Below, piece by piece: positions 11,630-23,294 of a stretch of 57,983 bases of DNA. Positions within the stretch are counted from its first letter, which is position 1, and every line of letters begins with the position of its first letter. The notes beneath the pieces were generated by a model. It saw nothing but the letters and a program-made list of their open reading frames with translations, had not been told where the DNA came from and did no database searches. The position numbers and the translations under genes were made by a program. Source of the stretch: Haplosporangium gracile (lineage: Eukaryota; Mortierellomycota; Mortierellomycetes; Mortierellales; Mortierellaceae); contig JAAAUF010000078.1 in NCBI GenBank assembly GCA_015499985.1, forward strand, positions 12,969 to 70,951, given 5' to 3'.

Positions 11630-12420
11630 GTCCGTTGTTCTTTAGTTATTTTGGTTTTCCTTTGTTTTTTTTCACACACACACTTTGTTTCTTTTTCATG
11701 CACACTTCATCACATATCCAACTACTTCCTATCGCCACTTTCCTTCAACTAACCTCTAAAATCCTCCCCCAGTCCAGCCCAAGCGGTTAGCCCCGACTTG
11801 TGGCCCTTTGATGCTCAATATCAACAAAACACCAACAATCCTGTAGCCCATTTTGAATAAAACGAAAGAGAAACATATAATCCTGCGAGACAGTCAGAGC
11901 TGATGGTATTTAAATGCGACGCGTTTTTTTTAATAAAATGTCACTCTTCTTTTTGTATGCTTGTTGTTCCTTCTTGGGTATTGGAATCGTACCTTTGAAA
12001 GCTTGTTCGATTAGATTTGTTCAAGTCATATATTTGGCTCGCACAGTCGCGCCTATTTTATTTTTTTTTTGCCTTTTGCTTTTTGCTTTATTGAGTAAAA
12101 CTCTCCTCGCCATCGACACAGCCACTGCAATTAAATCGCGTTAAATATTTCGACGACGCAACTCGAAGTCGTCGAACAGCATGCCTTGGCGCGACAACGA
12201 TCATTTTGTCGAGTCATCTTTCAATCCGATGAGATGTAATGAATTAAAAAATATTCTATAAACGTTGGTGGTAATGAGAAAGCAGAAGTATAGCAAACAA
12301 GAGCACAAGGTATTGTGTCCTCATATGTCTTCCTCCAAAAAAAAAAAAAAAAAAGGCTTGCTATTAATGGAATGGAGATAGTGTTGAACAAGCAAACGCT
12401 GACTCAAAGTCGGGCTCGTA
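11630..12420. other. spacer between NHE gene and transposon
   Basis: It holds the exchanger 3' UTR (AATAAA-type signal near 11856), A/T runs, and a 9-bp hairpin at 12149-12176. The last two bases (12419-12420, TA) are the left target-site duplicate of the transposon. No gene is visible. Confidence 0.6.
12149..12176. repeat. 9-bp inverted repeat (hairpin)
   Basis: TTCGACGAC and GTCGTCGAA are perfect complements separated by 10 bases. No T-run follows as in a bacterial terminator, and this is a eukaryotic spacer, so its role is unknown. Confidence 0.7.
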
Positions 12421-12458
12421 GAGGCCGCGCCATGAAGTCGCATAACGATATAATTTTT
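12421..12458 (+). repeat. left terminal inverted repeat of the transposon
   Basis: 38 bases, identical to the reverse complement of 14628-14665 and preceded by TA at 12419-12420. The match ends in a T-run, where the left copy has six T and the right copy five. Confidence 0.95.
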
Positions 12459-12487
12459 TATTTTAGAATACATCAAATCTTATTATT

Positions 12488-14537
12488 TTAGTTGTTGATG
12501 TAGTGAAGGGAGTGTCTATTGTCAACAAGCAGCTCGTCTTCGTCCTCACCCTCGTCCATCCACACCTCCCCAACCTCATCCTCCTCTGCGATTAATGGAC
12601 CAATACCACTATCGTCAAAATGATCTACCGCATCAAATGCCAGAACGTTACTGTTGTCAATCATTGCGAGAGTCATGTTCCAAAAGCTTTCTGACAATTG
12701 CTCGACCTGTTCATCATCATATATTGGCCCGATCTCCTCATCCTCCCATTCATCCATGTCTTCTGTCTCGAAAACCTCGCCATTATCATCGACTTGATAA
12801 GTATCCTTTGCAGCTTGCTTAGTCCCCTCTGACAACAAGTACGTATGGCCAATCTGGATGCTCTTCCTCCAAACAGAAAGAAACGTCGCCTCAGGAACTT
12901 CAGAGAAATAGTGGATCAACGCCCTTTTGAGAGTGAGAGATGTGTGGCGTCCCGTTGTCCTTGCGGCAATAATGTTCTTGACGACACCCCAAACCTTTTC
13001 GATTGGCTGAAGCTCGCAATGGTATGGAGGCGTCTTCCGAATGATGTGACCTCCATGGTCCTTTGCGATATCGTAGACGGTCCAGGAGGAGTTCTTGACG
13101 ACTGTCGCAACAAGCCCATCCAGCTGTGCCCTCTTTGGTTTGTCAGGGAGCGACGGGTAGTGGTATCTCCGCATCCAACTCAAGATATCCTCACTTTTAG
13201 ACCACTCAAGGAGCTCCGGCATCTTGGCGTCTTTTGCGGGTCTGACCGCGGACTTGTGGAAGTGATAGGAGGCCCCGTCCATATGGATACGACATTTTTC
13301 TAGGTCCATGCTCTGTAGATTCTTGCAAACCCGAGTAAAGAGATTGTCGAATAGGTCCGAAGTAAAGTTGCCGTGATAGTCGTTCGTTGGAGCAGCGATA
13401 TTTGCTTGTCGAATCTCGGGCGGCACGTCATTCCATAGCTGCGAATCGTGTTGAGTCCTGGTGGATGTACCAGGCTTGGTGTGGGACTTTCCGATTGACG
13501 GCCAGACATACACACTCTCCTTGACAAACTGAGATTTGAGCTGCCGGGTACGACGGTCAAACCAGACGACAAAAGCTGCAAAGATGGCCAAGAGGAGCTT
13601 TCGGCCAGGCTGAGTCACGACGGAACCAGGCATGACCCAACGGTTTGAGGCAGAGTGATCGAGGTGGCAATAAGATTCATCGAGGAAAACCTCTGGATAC
13701 TTGGGTACCCATTCGTGTTTGACATTCTTGTCCAGGTTGGCAAAGCGACGTTGCAAGTACTTGTGACGGTAGGCAATATTGGCTGGTGAATCGTGTAAGA
13801 TATGCTGGCGTGTTCCTCGTCCCCAATAGCATCCAAGCTCCTTCATGATGCGGTTAACGGTTCTCTTGGACACCTCAACTCCATAGTCCTCCTTGAGTCG
13901 ATTTCGTACAACAACCGCCGAGTTCAGCACGCCCTCCTCATTCGTCTTTTTGAGTATATCTAGGACCGACCCGCTGACATTCTCATCCCTCGTTTTTTTG
14001 ACTCGTCCAGCTCGCTTGGGAACGATCACCTCCACTCCCTTTTTCATCATTCATGCCTCTCCAATACTTGATCGCGGTTGCACAAGTCGTAATCCCGACA
14101 CCAGTTAAGGCTGATAAACAACCATTCTGCCGGATATAGTCTCGGTCCTTCCCTCCAAGTCTCTCGAACCATTCTCTGACCTCCTCGGGTGCCTTGACAA
14201 TGGCATCATAGACCTTCGCCAGGATGCAATACTCGTTGTAGGTCATAGTTAATTGTTCGCGCTCAGGAAACTTACGTGACTTCTCAAGCGGGGGAGGAGG
14301 GGAGGGAGCCTTGGCGTTGTTCCCGTCAGCACTTGAAATAAGAAATGGGTTGCCGCCTTGCTGGGTCACAGTACGGAGGGCGGGACTGGGAGGATGCCAT
14401 CGATAAGGAGAGAGATTGTTTCGAGGGGAAACTCGACGAGGACTAGACTGAGGAGTACTCGTTTTCCTTCTCCCTCGATATCTGCGGCTTGGTGTTTGGA
14501 TAGGGGATGGGGTAGTCTCAATAGTGTAGCGAGTCAT
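12488..14537 (-). pseudogene. Tc1/mariner-like DDE transposase, split by a frame change
   Basis: Frame A runs from ATG 14537 to 13983 and encodes a basic Ser/Pro-rich N-terminus and a helix-turn-helix (about residues 100-160, ending ATAIKYWRG). Frame B (14050-12488, 520 residues) carries a second DNA-binding segment and a DDE_3-type catalytic domain: D124 in VFLDESYCHL, D258 in RIHMDGASYH and E351 in PPYHCELQPIEKVWG, numbered from the frame-B ATG. D2 and E are separated by 92 residues, far longer than the 34 of classical Tc1/mariner enzymes. An acidic C-terminal tail follows. The frames change next to an A5 run (14040-14044 on the plus strand), where a one-base indel would unite them. Alternatives are a very short intron, a recoding signal, or two natural ORFs. 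I call it broken as assembled, but the break could be a sequencing error. Confidence 0.85.
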
Positions 14538-14627
14538 GTTGTGATGAACTCTTCATCTCAACTCATTCCAAGATGAGAAGACCAGATTGATATCATGTGA
14601 CCGTATTCAATTTAATCGGAGTATTAT

Positions 14628-14665
14628 AAAAATTATATCGTTATGCGACTTCATGGCGCGGCCTC
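14628..14665 (-). repeat. right terminal inverted repeat of the transposon
   Basis: 38 bases ending GGCGCGGCCTC, followed directly by TA at 14666-14667. Perfect inverted copy of the left end. Confidence 0.95.
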
Positions 14666-14667
14666 TA

Positions 14668-17307
14668 CCACCTACATTTCTTGAACGATCCGTTGTTATC
14701 AAGCTACCAGCAAGGAACGTCAAAAAGTGTACTCCAAAATCCATGTGGAATTCCAGCATCATTCAATCTTTTTTAAAAAAAAGGAGACCGTTCTATTGTT
14801 ACCTGCTGGCGTGCGAACAGACACAAAAAGAATACTTGACGCGTTAAGATCCATCGTAGTCGACATTAACATCGTGGTACATGACGCAATTGGAAACACT
14901 CGTGTCAAGTCGCTGGAAACTGGGAAGAACGGAGGAAAAGGTTGCGAACAAATATTAAAATAAAAAAAGATAGTGCAATAATTCAACCGACACCTTCCAG
15001 ACAGACCTTCATCCATCGACACCAACAAATCGACGCAGAAACAAACAGAAAAAGGAAGGGAAATGACTCCGTAGCGAACTTTTTATCGGTATGTGTTTTT
15101 CTATTTTTCAACCTTATTCTGTGCTCAACCGCTGTCCCTCTTCTCCTTCGAATGACAATCAATAAAAAACAAAGAAAAAAATAAAAAAAGAAGTAAAAAA
15201 TACAGGAAGGGCGCGTGTCGGGCATAAACTATAGCTCAGAACTAATTGTGGTTATAGAAAAAGGAAAATTTGAGGAAAGACAACTGAAAATCGTCGAAAA
15301 AAAAATATCTATTATTTTCCCAACAGAGTTCAGCATTCCAGTAAATTCCACTGCTGGGCCATGAAGTGTAGCTAGAACTGTTATCACGAAAATCGACGAC
15401 GATGAAAAAAAAACAAAAAACGAAGAAACGGCCTTCAACTTTCCTCTACCACAAAACTTGTGAAACAACAACAAAGGTACAATCTATGCGATATCCTTGA
15501 AATTGACACTACTATACCGAACAGCGTTCCCTGCAGTGGATGAGACTATTGTTTCTTTTCTTATGGCGAGTGCGTTGAGCCTGACTAAGGATGGCAACGA
15601 ACATCTTACTTATCCTTCTCGTAGATTTGAAACAAACTAAAGCTTGCAAAGAACGTGGTTGGGCAAAATGGGCTATCTCCGATGTACAATATTTTTTTTC
15701 ATTCGTGCAAAAGGTCATTGCTGGAAACAAGATTTACACGAGTAAAAGATGCCACGCGTCTGGGATCCGTGCGTCAAAGTAATGAAAATAGAGTGCCATG
15801 CACAATCGCTTCAAATACGATAGTATCAAAGGGACGGCCATAGTGATTATACCCCACCACATTTCCGGTGCCTGGCATCCTTCTGTGCCACATGATTCGT
15901 GTTGGATCTCCCCTCCTTGCACAAGGACAACCCAAAATCAGCCATTTTTTTGTAACCAGACCCTGGGCATCCAAAAGCACACTATCGGGCTTCAAATCGC
16001 CGTGCACCAGTTTTCTCATAAAAATAAACAAGGGTTTAGGCAGCCCGCGACATCGGTCCTCGACAGCACCGCTATTCTCGAATATGAGTCGACCCTCCTT
16101 GGACTACGTTGAAAAAGAAGGTGTCACTATAATAGCCATCCAAACTATCCGCCTTCCCCCCGCCCTCTTTGCGTGCTTCTGTCACACGGGGATGTTACTG
16201 TCTTTCATCGGACCAGGTATCGCTTCTACAATAGTGCTAGGTCCTGTGGCATTATTCCATCATCATCGCTGCTACCTCTATAGTTTCGAAAACAGTATCG
16301 GGAAACAGTCTTGAGAAAACCAATTGTGGCCCATTTTGTACATACTACACCCTGTCCTTGTTTGTTGTGGTGGCCTTAGCAATTCACTCGCCCTTCCAGC
16401 CGTCGAAGCGTATTATTAGTTGTAAAAGAATGTGAGATGAAGGTGGAGACGACAAAAAATGAAAGCAAAAGAATTAAGGGCTAAAAAAACGCAAGAAAAA
16501 AAAAGGAGCATGGCGATGACACACGCTCACGCTCGACAAGTAGCACCTCATGTATGGGCCACATATCTGAGCGTTGAGGCATACCAGTTGTTGGAGCGGG
16601 AGAACAAGATTGAAGATCTTAAGAGAGAAAGGACTGTTTGTGTGTGTGTGTGTGGGCGTGGAGGTACATAACCTGTATCCATGGTTTGCATTCTTTGCTC
16701 TGTGTCGGTATGAATGTTGACTAAGAAAATCAAGCACAAAGGTGCCTGAATGATGGATGAGAGAGGTCATCGTCTGATTCGCGGGTATCTATCACATGCC
16801 ATTGTAAAAGAAAGAAAGGAATAAGGATCTTTATTTTGTTCAATTACAAAGGGTTGTAGTAGTAAGATACGAGATAACTGAATGACAGCTCCGTTGTAAG
16901 ATGTGCGATTCGATTTTCTTCTCGGTGTTTTTGTTGCGCATCTCTGTCCTCGTCCCTTTCCTTCTTGCCCCGCGTTGTCCTTCTCTCCAACTTTGATGTC
17001 ACCTCCTCAAAAGGGAATTGAGTCCGGGGACAGCATAAGCGCGCCCTTGACCTTTCTCTTTTCCTTTTTTTTCTACTCCACTCTCTGAACACCCCGGAGC
17101 TTTTTTCTTTTTATTTCCTTTCCTTTCCTTTCTTCCTTTCCTTTTTTTCATTGCTCTCCATCTCTTCTCTCCCCACTCTCCCTTCTTCTCTTCCTTCCTT
17201 TTCTTTCCCCTTTCTTTCTTTTCTCTACTCTCATCCACCGACCTTGCACACACACTTTTCGCTCACCGGACAATCAGGATCAGGATCAACCACAACCAAT
17301 CATAACC
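14668..17307. other. intergenic region with kinase relic and ETF-QO leader
   Basis: Outside the kinase fragment (about 15.78-16.11 kb) I see no gene. 16.9-17.25 kb is strongly pyrimidine-rich on the plus strand and is probably the promoter and leader of ETF-QO, whose ATG lies at 17308. Short open frames here are broken by stops and have low-complexity composition. Confidence 0.55.
15777..16110 (-). pseudogene. decayed protein kinase C-lobe fragment
   Basis: On the minus strand, one frame reads KLVHGDLKPDSVLLDAQG (catalytic loop, with the usual HRDLKPxN altered to HGDLKPDS). A second frame reads CGTEGCQAPEM (activation-segment end, GTxGYxAPE), and the first frame resumes with YNHYGRPFDTIVFEA. 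The DFG motif is missing or garbled (LILGCPCA). At least two frame changes and no N-lobe indicate a pseudogene. Weak kinase-like residues continue upstream to about 16.2 kb with in-frame stops. It resembles fungal Ser/Thr kinases, but I cannot name the parent gene. Confidence 0.65.
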
Positions 17308-19741
17308 ATGTCATCCCTGTCACACCTCGGCAGATCCGCGCGTGCAATCAACGCAACCCTCCCAAGGGCATCTGTCGCAAGAGTCGCCACCAATGTCGCT
17401 CCCAGACGCACCCTTCTCACCCTTGCCACCGCTGCTCGTCGCCAGGGCGCCGTCCTCGCACAAAAGACTTCTGCCTTCAACAAGACCACCTCCCAGACTG
17501 CCCTCCGTGCATTCTCGACTTCCCTGCCCAGTCTGGATGACGCCGAGGAGGCTGAGGAAGAGTCCGAGGATCCCACAAAAGCCGAGCGCTATGCTGACGA
17601 GACCGACGTTGTCATCGTCGGTGGTGGTCCCGCTGGTCTCAGTGCTGCCATCAAGCTCAAGCAACTCGCCAACGCCGATGGACGTGAGCTCCGTGTCGTC
17701 CTTGTTGAGAAGGCCGGCGAAATGGGTATGTTTTTCTTCTTATTTGTGGATAGTGTCAAGCATGACAACGATATCTATGGGAGCATTTGCTAACCATACT
17801 CTACTATGCTTCTCCTTTGTTTTATAGGTGCCCACACTTTGTCTGGTGCCGTCTTGGAACCCCGTGCCTTGAACGAGTTGATCCCCGACTGGAAGGAGAA
17901 GGGCGTAAGTGAGAATAGCATATTTCTATTGTCGTCAGATCATCGTATTTTATATGTCTTTCGTCATCCTGTTACAAGGGTCGTTTTTCTTGCTGGAGCC
18001 TCGTTGGAACTTGTAAAGAAAGGAAATTAACATCGATTCGTCTCTATGTCCTACTCTATACCTCTTACACTTATAGGCTCCCTTGAACCAGCCTGCGTTG
18101 GAGGACCATATGAAGTTTTTCACTAAAAACTATGCTATCCCTTTGCCCCATCCTCCCCAGATGACCAACACCGGCAACTACATTGTCTCACTCAGTAATT
18201 ATGTCAAGTGGCTCGGTGAACAGGCCGAGGAGGCTGGTGTCGAGGTCTTCCCCGGATTTGCTGCCAGTGAGGTACAGTCTCCCTCCCCCGACAACATGCA
18301 CAACACACAACACATTGCACAAAGCAGCTTATCGGCAATTGGGATATTATGGAGTGACCCAATTCAGGACTTTATTTTTTTTTCCCACGCCTGTGTCAGA
18401 CCTGCCTCGACTTCCCCAATTCAAACCAAAACAACGCCCGTCCTTATTACTCACACACTTGCTCTGTTTTTATTTCCTCCGATTCACATCTTATAGATTC
18501 TTTACAACGAGGACGGAAGTGTCAAGGGAATTGCAACCAACGATGTCGGACTAGACAAGAACTTCCACCCCAAGGATGAGTTTGAGCGTGGCATGGAGTT
18601 CCACGCCAAGGTCACTCTCTTTGCCGAAGGATGTCACGGCTCGTTGACCAAGCAGCTCTTCCGCAAGTTCAACCTTCGTGATGAGTGCGACCCCCAGACC
18701 TATGGTATCGGACTCAAGGAAGTCTGGAAGATTGACCCCAAAAAGTCCAAGCCCGGAACTGTTGTTCACGCCATGGGCTGGCCCATTGACAACTCTACCT
18801 ACGGAGGAGCGTTTATTTACCACATGGGCGAGGACATGCTTAGCTTGGGTCTCGTTGTCGGTCTCGACTATGAGAACCCTTACCTCCACCCTTACAAGGA
18901 GTTCCAGCGCTGGAAGCACCACCCCTATGTCAAGGATCTTTTGGAGGGAGGCGAGTGCCTGTCCTATGGTGCCCGTGCCATTAACGAGGGAGGTCTTCAG
19001 TCAATCCCCAAGCTGTACTTCCCCGGAGGAGCCTTGATTGGATGCACCGCTGGATTCTTGAATTTGATCAAGATCAAGGGTACCCACACCGCCATGAAGT
19101 CTGGAATGCTCGCTGCCGAGTCTGCCTACGCCGCCATTACTTCGGACAAGTACGAGGAGGACAAGCCCATTGTTTTGGAGGACTTTGAGCAAAAGGTCAA
19201 GGACAGCTGGATCTGGAAGGAGTTGACCGAGATTCGTAACTGCAGACCCAGTTTCCACACCCCTCTCGGCAACCTCGGAGGAGTTCTCTACTCTGGTATC
19301 GATACCATTCTCCTCAAGGGCAGGACCCCCTGGACCTTCCACAACACCACGCCCGACCACGAGCGCCTCCGTGTTGCTACCAATGCCCAGAAGATTGATT
19401 ACCCCAAGCCCGACGGCATTATTTCCTTTGATCTGTTGACCTCTGTCTCGAGAACAGGTACTAACCACACCGAAAATCAGCCCGTTCACTTGCGTCTCAA
19501 AAACAAGGATGTGCCCGTCGAGCGCAACTTGAAGATCTTTGACGGTCCCGAGGGCCGCTTCTGCCCTGCTGGTGTCTATGAGTTTGTTGAGGATGAGTCT
19601 GCCCCCACTGGTACCAAGCGTCTCCAGATCAACTCTCAGAACTGCATTCACTGCAAGACCTGTGATATCAAGGATCCTAGCCAGAACATTGACTGGACCG
19701 TGCCAGAGGGTGGCGGTGGACCCCAGTACTCGTACACATAA
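17308..19741 (+). CDS. ETFDH: electron transfer flavoprotein-ubiquinone oxidoreductase (ETF-QO), mitochondrial
   Basis: Four exons: 17308-17725, 17828-17904, 18077-18271 and 18497-19741, giving 644 residues, the usual length of the family. The enzyme passes electrons from ETF (fatty-acid beta-oxidation, amino-acid catabolism) to ubiquinone at the inner mitochondrial membrane, using FAD and a 4Fe-4S cluster. An Arg/Ala/Ser-rich, acid-poor N-terminus is a likely presequence. The FAD Rossmann motif [17 protein letters not shown] is near residue 101, and [15 protein letters not shown] follows. [28 protein letters not shown] and the quinone-binding region come next. Cluster cysteines are in RFCPAGVYE (about 586) and CIHCKTC (about 612-618). 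All introns are GT-AG. It is the orthologue of yeast CIR2. Codon use is strongly biased (many AAG, GTC, CTC), suggesting high expression. Confidence 0.97.
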
Positions 19742-20053
19742 GCAGTTTTTTTGTTTGTTCTTTTTTCGTTTTCCTCTTTCCTTTTTAGATGCTTTTCCCT
19801 TTTTTCTTTTGTTTTTTCCCTCCGTTGTGCGTTGCTCCAATGCGCTATTATGCCCATTCCCCACTTGTCTTTCTAATAAACCCTTGTATCTTCAACATCA
19901 ATTGTACCTCTATGGTTTTTTTCCTTACAGAGTTGAGGCCGGAGTCACGTGTAGCATTTTGGTGGCGCCATCAATTCAAAACAGAGACGCAAAAAGGCGC
20001 GCGTTTTTTTCTGTTTTTTGTGCTTTCCACACCTTCCTTCACTTCTTCTCAGC
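19742..20053. promoter_or_regulatory. spacer, ETF-QO 3' UTR and DCC1 promoter
   Basis: 312 bp. An AATAAA signal near 19875 probably ends the ETF-QO transcript. GGCGCGCGTT at 19996-20005, 49 bp before the DCC1 ATG, resembles an E2F/MBF-type G1/S element (it contains CGCGT). That assignment is speculative. Confidence 0.45.
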
Positions 20054-21814
20054 ATGGCGAACCCAGCAACACAACCTCCCAGCAACGCAACAACAACGAA
20101 CATCATCTTTTCACACGACTTTACTCAGTCAACTTACACCCTCCTCGAGATCCCAAAGACACTTGAAAACTACATCAACGCACAGGACGACAATGCCGCT
20201 CTGAGGTATCGCACCAAGGCCATGTTGAGGAACAGTGTCGAGACATGCAAGGCACTCATAACGTTGACAAAGTACTAATGACCTATCACTTTACTCTTTG
20301 AGTAATAGTTTTCAAGTGCGAGGGCTGGAAAAGGATACAGCGGTGCTATGCACGCCAACACAGACATTCAGTCTCCAACGCGCCCATACTTCCAACCTGC
20401 TGATCCCTATCGCGCCTCTTATCGAATCAAGGAGGAAAGACCACGATATGGACATGGACATGGACATGGACACGGGAATCGGGAGTATCTTGCAGGCAGA
20501 TCCGTATCACATTGATGATCCTGCGTTGGAGGGATCGCCGTATGGAAGACAAGCAGTACTGGATATTCTGGATAGTGTCCTGGACCTGATCCCAATCTCG
20601 CCACGACTTGAGCGTTTGAGCGAGATTCTTGCCAAATCCCAGTTTGAAGGTTGGGCGAACGAGTCTGACTCCCAGGTACACACATGTTTGCATCTCGCGC
20701 TATATCCAGGCATACGAGCCCTGACATAATACTGACTTGAGAATTTTAAATCGGCTTGTAGGACCATTTGTACACATGGGAGAAACTGCAATCAGTAATT
20801 CAAGCAAGTGACAAGGAAATTATGGACTGGCTCAAGAAACACCATGCTTGCTTGATCGATGGCCACTGGCGACTGTTCAAGCAGCGGTTCATGTTTGATA
20901 TTCTTCGAGAGATCATGTCGATCATGAACGCTCTCGGAACAGAGGCAAGTTCTGTGGACGCAGAGAGTATCTGTGCAGAGATTGAGAATGATATGCCAGA
21001 GTCGGAATCGGGAATTGCATCTTGGATGGTCAAGCATTGTATAGCCAGCTTTTCGGAGGATGCCGAGTCGTTGACCGAGATCAAAGCTGGCGAGTGAAAT
21101 TGCACGTTCAATTTGATCCGCGTAAAAGCCGCATCTTTTTGGGCCATGTATTAACAACTAATATCCTCCTGGACCTTTTCTAGAGCACTACTGTCTGTCT
21201 GCCAAGAAGGTGTCGACGTTCATGGGAGTTCACCTTCTATCCTCTACTGAAAGGGTATGTTCAAGAGTATATGCGTCCTTAATCAGGCTTGTGAACAATA
21301 CAGGATGATACCCACTAAACCTCTGTGTATTTGCAACGTCTGTCATTAGGGTCATCGCTGGAGGCTGCAGGATTTCATGCTCAAATGGAACGAGCTTTTG
21401 CAGGAGCATTTCAAGGCAGATCTCAAATACCTCGCCGTAAGTCAGCATTCCATGGACGATTCGCAATTTTACAAAGAACTAGTTCAAAGATATGGTGTCT
21501 GACGGTCATTGTCTGACATTCTTTTCATTTTCTACCATTAGGGCGAGTACATTGTGGAGAATGATAGAGGGATGGACAAGAGCCAGCAACAGTACATTCG
21601 ATACTTTTCAAAATCACTGCTGCCCTTGGACGCTGCGGCTCGGTTCACAGCATTGTTCGAGGTCAAGCCCAAATGGGATGGACCTGAGATTAGGCCGTTC
21701 TTGCGCGATTTAGTTTTGGACGAAAAGAAGTTAGATGTTTTGTTGCTTAAGCATGCCAGAAGTGTCAAGCAGCTTGGTGGAGGAGTTGTGTACAACAGCC
21801 GTGTCATCAAATAA
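20054..21814 (+). CDS. DCC1: Dcc1, sister-chromatid cohesion subunit of the Ctf18-RFC clamp loader
   Basis: Six exons: 20054-20271, 20309-20675, 20762-21089, 21184-21254, 21350-21436 and 21542-21814, giving 447 residues. Dcc1 with Ctf8 and Ctf18 forms the alternative RFC that loads PCNA and supports cohesion during S phase. Family landmarks are the early beta-barrel region (YTLLEIPKTLE, VRGLEKDTAVLCT, FSLQRAHTSNLLIP) and the winged-helix region (VIQASDKEIMDWLKKHHAC, DGHWRLF). LKWNELLQEHF and FEVKPKWDGPEIRPFL then lead to the conserved end VKQLGGGVVYNSR. Human DSCC1 ends with a similar KVYNSR segment. The first intron is only 37 nt. The third uses a GC donor (G|GCGAGT), forced by phase: the GT option puts the next exon out of frame. 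Confidence 0.92.
20272..20308 (+). other. 37-nt intron 1 of DCC1
   Basis: It runs from GTACTAATG to GTAATAG. Removing it joins AA|T to keep the frame and yields LTKNFQVRGLEKD, as expected of Dcc1; retaining it gives a stop four bases in. A CTAAT branch-point-like sequence lies right at the donor, and a weak pyrimidine stretch follows. Confidence 0.8.
21090..21183 (+). other. GC-AG intron 3 of DCC1
   Basis: It opens GCGAGTGAAA and closes TTTTCTAG. Only this donor gives the phase needed for the next exon (EHYCLSAKKVSTF). The nearby GTGAAA donor gives a premature stop after 17 residues. Confidence 0.75.
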
Positions 21815-23277
21815 AGCATTTTCGCTTTACTTTTGCTCGTGTAATTTAATCGATTGAATTTCGGTGCGACATGGCGGGTATCGGACTTGCACAAAGTTGT
21901 GGGATTTGGACAGCAGACCCTGCATTCTCTTTGCTTATTTTTTCAGCAAGCACCGCTCAACATTCTGCAGTGATGGTGAAGGGACTCTAGATGGTGAATT
22001 TTCGTCCTTTATTTGCGGCACTCAAGTTGACAATGTTCGGGGATACGACATAATGAAGAAGAAACACAATACTCTGGTGACACAATGCGAGCACATCTTT
22101 TATTCATTGTACAGGACAGGGGAGCGGCTATCTTGCCATTCTTTTTAGGGTGATTCACCAAAGGGTTCATTCGGTCGACGACCTCCAACGCGCCTTTTAC
22201 AAATTTTTACTCAGAGCCGTGCCATTGAAGTTCTAGTGTTTTCTATGCTGGCGATTCGTGGGTGCCTTGGCAGAACCTGGTCGTCTTGGCTTTCGGGATG
22301 GATATGCTACGGGATCATGTCACTTCTTCTTTAAAACGCCTTTTCATTCAAGGCTGTGCGAGCTGGTCATTCAACTGACAGAGAAACCGCTCCGGGGTTT
22401 CGCATGCAGTTTAAAGTGATCGATAGCTTAGTTACAGTACATTCATTAGTTTATTTCTTTTTGAGTAAGAAAAATCATTCATTTCTTAACCCGACAAATG
22501 TGGACAATAGTCGTTTTTTGCCATTTTGAGCTTTAGATGAATAAAATAGATATGTTGGCGGGTGTGGGGATGCCGAACACAACTAAATCTTTGAGATAAA
22601 AAAACTTGCGACCCTCGCTTTTCCCATTTCACGCATCAAGCTGTGGACTTTGACAATTTGTGTAGAGCGCAGGCAATTGCGAGCTGGGCTATTTGAATTC
22701 TTGGCTCCGTTTCGGCAGTCGAATCTTGAAGGTGATATGATTCGGGGTTTGACACGTTCTGTGCGTTTCACAAATAGCATGGCTTTGACGTGTTGGAAGC
22801 AAAACCCCGCAGAGACGATTCTGTACTTTATAAGTCTCTTTGGTAAAAATATGCCAAAAAAAAGTTCATGTCATTTCAATTGAAGCAAGCCTCGTGTGCT
22901 TGTTCGACTCTTATTTGTCCACACGGATATGTTTGCTTGGCATCTTCAGGCGCGTTATTACATCAACTTCAACTATTTTTTTATATAAAGGAGTTTGAGC
23001 AGGGATTCGCGTTGTGTGTGTGCGCCGCATTTATCCATTTACCTTTCAAAGAAATAGACCTTGCATGCTCGTCGACGATGCAAATACACCTTAATCGATC
23101 TCATGCTCCACCCTCATCGATAGAATCTTTAGATTGATAGCATTGTTATTTCCATCGCTGGTGCTTTTTTGATCTGACGATAAGGCGATAAGATACTCCT
23201 GACTTCTTTTTGCTTTTATGGGACAACACAATGGCTTCCGGTGTGCCTGATTTCACAGGTAGAATCTCTACCAGCTC

Positions 23278-23294
23278 GATCTCATAATGAGATC
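23278..23294. repeat. 17-bp palindrome with a single central base
   Basis: GATCTCAT, A, ATGAGATC: perfect 8-bp arms. Function unknown. Confidence 0.8.

Larger units (their letters stand above)
12421..14665 (-). mobile_element. Tc1/mariner-like DNA transposon, 2245 bp
   Basis: The element is bounded by perfect 38-bp terminal inverted repeats (12421-12458 and 14628-14665; outer bases GAGGCCGCGCCATGAAG) and flanked on both sides by TA (12419-12420 and 14666-14667), the target-site duplication expected of the IS630/Tc1/mariner superfamily. It encodes one transposase on the minus strand, split into two overlapping frames. The identity of the two repeats over 38 bases suggests recent insertion. 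It lies between the exchanger and ETF-QO genes and interrupts neither. Confidence 0.94.

Noticed and set aside
19001..19864. 287-codon open frame antisense to the ETF-QO last exon
   Set aside because: Mirror of strongly biased codon use in a certain gene; no independent protein features.
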